From contig JALVZP010000205.1 in NCBI GenBank assembly GCA_027037575.1, positions 1 to 8,128 on the forward strand: DNA of 8,128 nt. Reading direction: 5' to 3'. Position numbers and translations under genes: made by a program. Of the stretch, positions 5,852 to 8,128 are shown in pieces. A model generated the notes under the pieces. The model worked only from the letters and a program-made list of their open reading frames with translations. It searched no databases and had not been told where the DNA came from. The stretch comes from Desulfobacterales bacterium (GTDB taxonomy: Bacteria; Desulfobacterota; DSM-4660; Desulfatiglandales; JALVZP01). The stretch's first letter is position 1, and each line of letters begins with the position of its first letter.

Positions 5852-6967
5852 ATGCTTAAGATAGGATTTGTTGGATGGCGTGGAATGGTAGGATCTGTTC
5901 TTATGCAAAGGATGAAAGAAGAAGGAGATTTTAAAGGATTTGAGCCAATATTCTTTTCCACATCTAATGTAGGTGGAAAAGGACCTAATATAGGAATAGA
6001 TATTCCTCCACTTCAGGATGCATATGATATAAGGCTTCTTTCTTCCTTAGACATAATTGTTACATGCCAGGGAAGTGATTATACAAAGAAGGTGTATCCA
6101 GAGCTTAGGAAAAATGGATGGAATGGGTATTGGATAGACTCTTCTTCAGCACTTAGGATGAATGATGATAGCATAATTGTCCTTGATCCTGTAAACAGAC
6201 ATGTAATAGATAAGGGGCTTAAGGATGGAATAAAGACATATGTTGGAGGAAACTGCACAGTAAGCCTTATGCTTATGGCACTTTCTGGTCTCTTTAGAGA
6301 GGACCTGATTGAATGGATATCATCTATGACATATCAGGCTGCATCTGGTGCAGGTGCAAAGCATATGATAGAGCTTGTAAGGCAGATGGTATTTATAGCT
6401 GACTCTTGCAGAGATGCAGTAAATGATCCAGCAACTACAGCTATTGAGCTTGATAGAATACTTACAGAAAAGCTAAGGAGTAAAGAGATTCCATGTGATA
6501 ATTTTGGAGTCCCCCTTGCAGCAAGCCTTATTCCATGGATTGATATTCCAATGGAAGGTGGTCAGACAAGGGAGGAATGGAAGGGATTTGTTGAGACAAA
6601 TAAGATACTTCAGAGAAAGGATCCTATTCCAGTAGATGGGATATGTGTTAGAGTAGGATCTATGAGGTGTCATAGTCAGGCATTTACAATAAAGCTAAAA
6701 AAGAGGATCTCCTTAAAGGAGGCAGAAGAGATAATAAGGTCTGGAAATGAATGGATAAAGTTTGTTCCAAATGAGAGGGATGCAACAATAAGAGAGCTTA
6801 CACCTGCAGCTGTAAGTGGAAAGCTGGATATTGCAATAGGAAGGGTAAGGAAGATGAAGATGGGAGAAGATTTTTTAACTGCATTTACAGTTGGGGATCA
6901 GCTTCTTTGGGGAGCAGCAGAGCCAATAAGAAGGATAATAAGGATAATTAGGGAATTCCTTGAATAG
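5852..6967 (+). CDS. asd: Aspartate-semialdehyde dehydrogenase, E. coli-type
   Basis: A 371-residue Asd that reduces aspartyl-4-phosphate with NADPH to aspartate semialdehyde, the branch point to lysine/diaminopimelate, threonine and methionine. The N-terminal nucleotide loop is GFVGWRGMVGSVL (5-17). The active-site set falls at exactly the E. coli numbering: nucleophile C135 in GGNCTVSLML, Q162 in TYQAASGAGA, R267 and H274 in the VRVGSMRCHSQAF stretch. The length also fits the roughly 367-residue long form and not the shorter form of most Gram-positives and archaea. AGGAGG at 5841-5846 starts on the last base of the sirtuin stop and lies five bases before the ATG. The next gene seems to start inside its last codons. 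Assignment is essentially certain. Confidence 0.97.
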   Translation: MLKIGFVGWRGMVGSVLMQRMKEEGDFKGFEPIFFSTSNVGGKGPNIGIDIPPLQDAYDIRLLSSLDIIVTCQGSDYTKKVYPELRKNGWNGYWIDSSSALRMNDDSIIVLDPVNRHVIDKGLKDGIKTYVGGNCTVSLMLMALSGLFREDLIEWISSMTYQAASGAGAKHMIELVRQMVFIADSCRDAVNDPATTAIELDRILTEKLRSKEIPCDNFGVPLAASLIPWIDIPMEGGQTREEWKGFVETNKILQRKDPIPVDGICVRVGSMRCHSQAFTIKLKKRISLKEAEEIIRSGNEWIKFVPNERDATIRELTPAAVSGKLDIAIGRVRKMKMGEDFLTAFTVGDQLLWGAAEPIRRIIRIIREFLE

Positions 6968-8128
6968 ATATAAGAGGATTGATCAGAGGGATATCTTATT
7001 TATTGAAAAGATAGTCGGAAAAGAAAGGCTTTCGAAAGGGATATCTAATCTCAGACTCCACTCAGCTGATCAATCACATCATAGAGCTTCTCTTCCAGAT
7101 CTTGTGGTATGGCCTATAAATGAGGATGAGGTATCAGCCATATTAAGCTATGCAAATGAAAATCTAATTCCTGTTACTGCATGGGGAGCTGGAACAAGCC
7201 TTGAAGGAAACACTATTCCTATCTGTGGTGGGATTGTTCTTGATTTTTCAATGATGAATAAGATTATTCAGATCAGGGAAGAGGACTTTCAGGCAGATGT
7301 TCAGCCAGGTGTAATATATCAGGATCTAAATCATAAGCTAAGGCATAAAGGACTATTTTTTCCACCTGATCCTGGTGCAAGGGCAAGTATAGGAGGGATG
7401 GTAGGGAATAATGCAAGTGGAATAAGAAGCATAAAATATGGTTCTACAAAGGATAATGTATTAAGGCTTAGAGTTGTCCTGGCAAATGGAGAGATAATAG
7501 AGGTAGGAAGCAGATCATATAAGAGTTCATCTGGATATGATCTTTTAAGGCTATTTATTGGATCTGAAGGGACACTTGGAATATTTGTTGAAATAACTGT
7601 AAGGCTAAGAGGGATTCCAGAAGAAATGAGTTCTTGTCTTTCTACATTTAGAGACATTGAATCAGCATCAAAGGCAGTATATGAAATAATGAAGTCAGGT
7701 CTTGACCCAGCATGTCTTGAAATAATGGATTCAAGATGCATAGAGGTGATAAACAAGATAAATGGATTAGGCTTAGATGTTTCAGATACACTTATAATAG
7801 AGTTTCATGGATCAAGTAAGGAGGAAATAAGGGATAAAGTGATTTTTTGTGAAGATATATGTAAATCTTTTGGATGTAAGAGGTTTATTTTTGGAATAGA
7901 AAGGGATCAGTATAAGAAGATAATTGATGCAAGGCATGTTCTTGGAGATTCAATGAGAAAATATCATGCAGGAAGGGTTCATACTGTTTCTGATGTCTGT
8001 GTTCCTATATCCAAGTTTCCAGATATAGTCTATTTTGCAAAGGAAAAGATAATGGATACAGATATTCCAGCATATATATTTGGGCATGCAGGAGAAGGAA
8101 ATCTTCATCTTGCATTTATGGTAGATGA
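6960..8128 (+). CDS. FAD-linked oxidase, D-lactate dehydrogenase / GlcD family (3' end missing)
   Basis: An uninterrupted frame of 389 codons that runs off the window; the family's usual length implies some 70-90 residues are missing. It resembles FAD-dependent D-2-hydroxyacid dehydrogenases (cytochrome-type D-lactate dehydrogenase, GlcD), which pass electrons to a cytochrome, quinone or Fe-S partner. The FAD-binding PCMH domain (about 46-215) shows PVTAWGAGTSLEGN (71-84), FPPDPGARASIGGMVGNNASG (134-154) and SGYDLLRLFIGSEGTLGI (191-208). The C-terminal cap has VSDVCVPIS (343-351) and the metal-site motif H376-x-G-x-G-N-x-H383; the third ligand should lie beyond the end. The EFHGS and DVCVPIS segments look most like mitochondrial LDHD. 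There is no ATG before the FAD domain and an in-frame stop at 6945-6947, so the start is most likely TTG 6960, overlapping the asd stop by 8 bases; ATT 6978 is a weaker choice. No Fe-S partner (GlcF-like) is visible yet. Confidence 0.9.
   Translation, partial: MNRYKRIDQRDILFIEKIVGKERLSKGISNLRLHSADQSHHRASLPDLVVWPINEDEVSAILSYANENLIPVTAWGAGTSLEGNTIPICGGIVLDFSMMNKIIQIREEDFQADVQPGVIYQDLNHKLRHKGLFFPPDPGARASIGGMVGNNASGIRSIKYGSTKDNVLRLRVVLANGEIIEVGSRSYKSSSGYDLLRLFIGSEGTLGIFVEITVRLRGIPEEMSSCLSTFRDIESASKAVYEIMKSGLDPACLEIMDSRCIEVINKINGLGLDVSDTLIIEFHGSSKEEIRDKVIFCEDICKSFGCKRFIFGIERDQYKKIIDARHVLGDSMRKYHAGRVHTVSDVCVPISKFPDIVYFAKEKIMDTDIPAYIFGHAGEGNLHLAFMVD

Noticed and set aside
7331..7756. Minus-strand ORF of 141 codons opposite the FAD oxidase
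   Set aside because: The + strand frame here encodes the clear FAD-binding motifs of the D-lactate dehydrogenase family, so the antisense frame is a by-product.
1..8128. CRISPR arrays, tRNA/rRNA genes, insertion sequences, attachment sites
   Set aside because: No regularly spaced repeats, cloverleaf-like or rRNA-like stretches, transposase motifs or flanking inverted repeats were found while reading both strands.

Overview
This window looks like a compact bacterial chromosome segment from an anaerobe or microaerophile. The coding strand is purine-rich and moderately AT-rich (judged by eye, not computed), with heavy use of ATA, AGA/AGG and GGA codons. Clear Shine-Dalgarno sites precede most genes, and every gene lies on the + strand with tiny gaps or overlaps. 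A flavodiiron protein beside a periplasmic octaheme cytochrome c points to a lifestyle that must handle O2, NO or hydroxylamine. The genus cannot be settled from the sequence; an anaerobic Desulfobacterota- or Nitrospirota-like lineage is only a guess.

Block 1 (1-4823) is one tightly packed gene string. It holds the 3' end of a PurL-type purine synthesis gene, trmO (tRNA t6A37 methyltransferase family), a class A flavodiiron protein, an eight-heme HAO-family cytochrome c with a signal peptide, a small cytoplasmic protein of unknown function, and pdxA (vitamin B6 synthesis). Neighbours overlap by 34 and 17 bp or are separated by 2, 3 and 18 bp, so co-transcription is likely.

Block 2 is the only sizeable gap (4824-5064, 241 bp). 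It has no confident gene. It contains a perfect TTGACA -35 box with a plausible -10, a T-run, weak inverted repeats and some coding-like debris.

Block 3 (5065-8128) is a second string: a sirtuin deacylase that lacks one of the four usual zinc cysteines, an E. coli-type aspartate-semialdehyde dehydrogenase with its active-site residues intact, and a FAD-linked D-lactate dehydrogenase/glycolate oxidase family gene. The last probably starts at a TTG overlapping the asd stop and runs off the window.

Most genes are housekeeping (purine, B6, lysine/threonine/methionine precursor synthesis, tRNA modification). The part most worth following is the flavodiiron / HAO-like cytochrome / unknown-protein trio. 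The first two families both act on NO-level nitrogen species, one in the cytoplasm and one outside the membrane, and the third is an unassigned protein placed directly after them.
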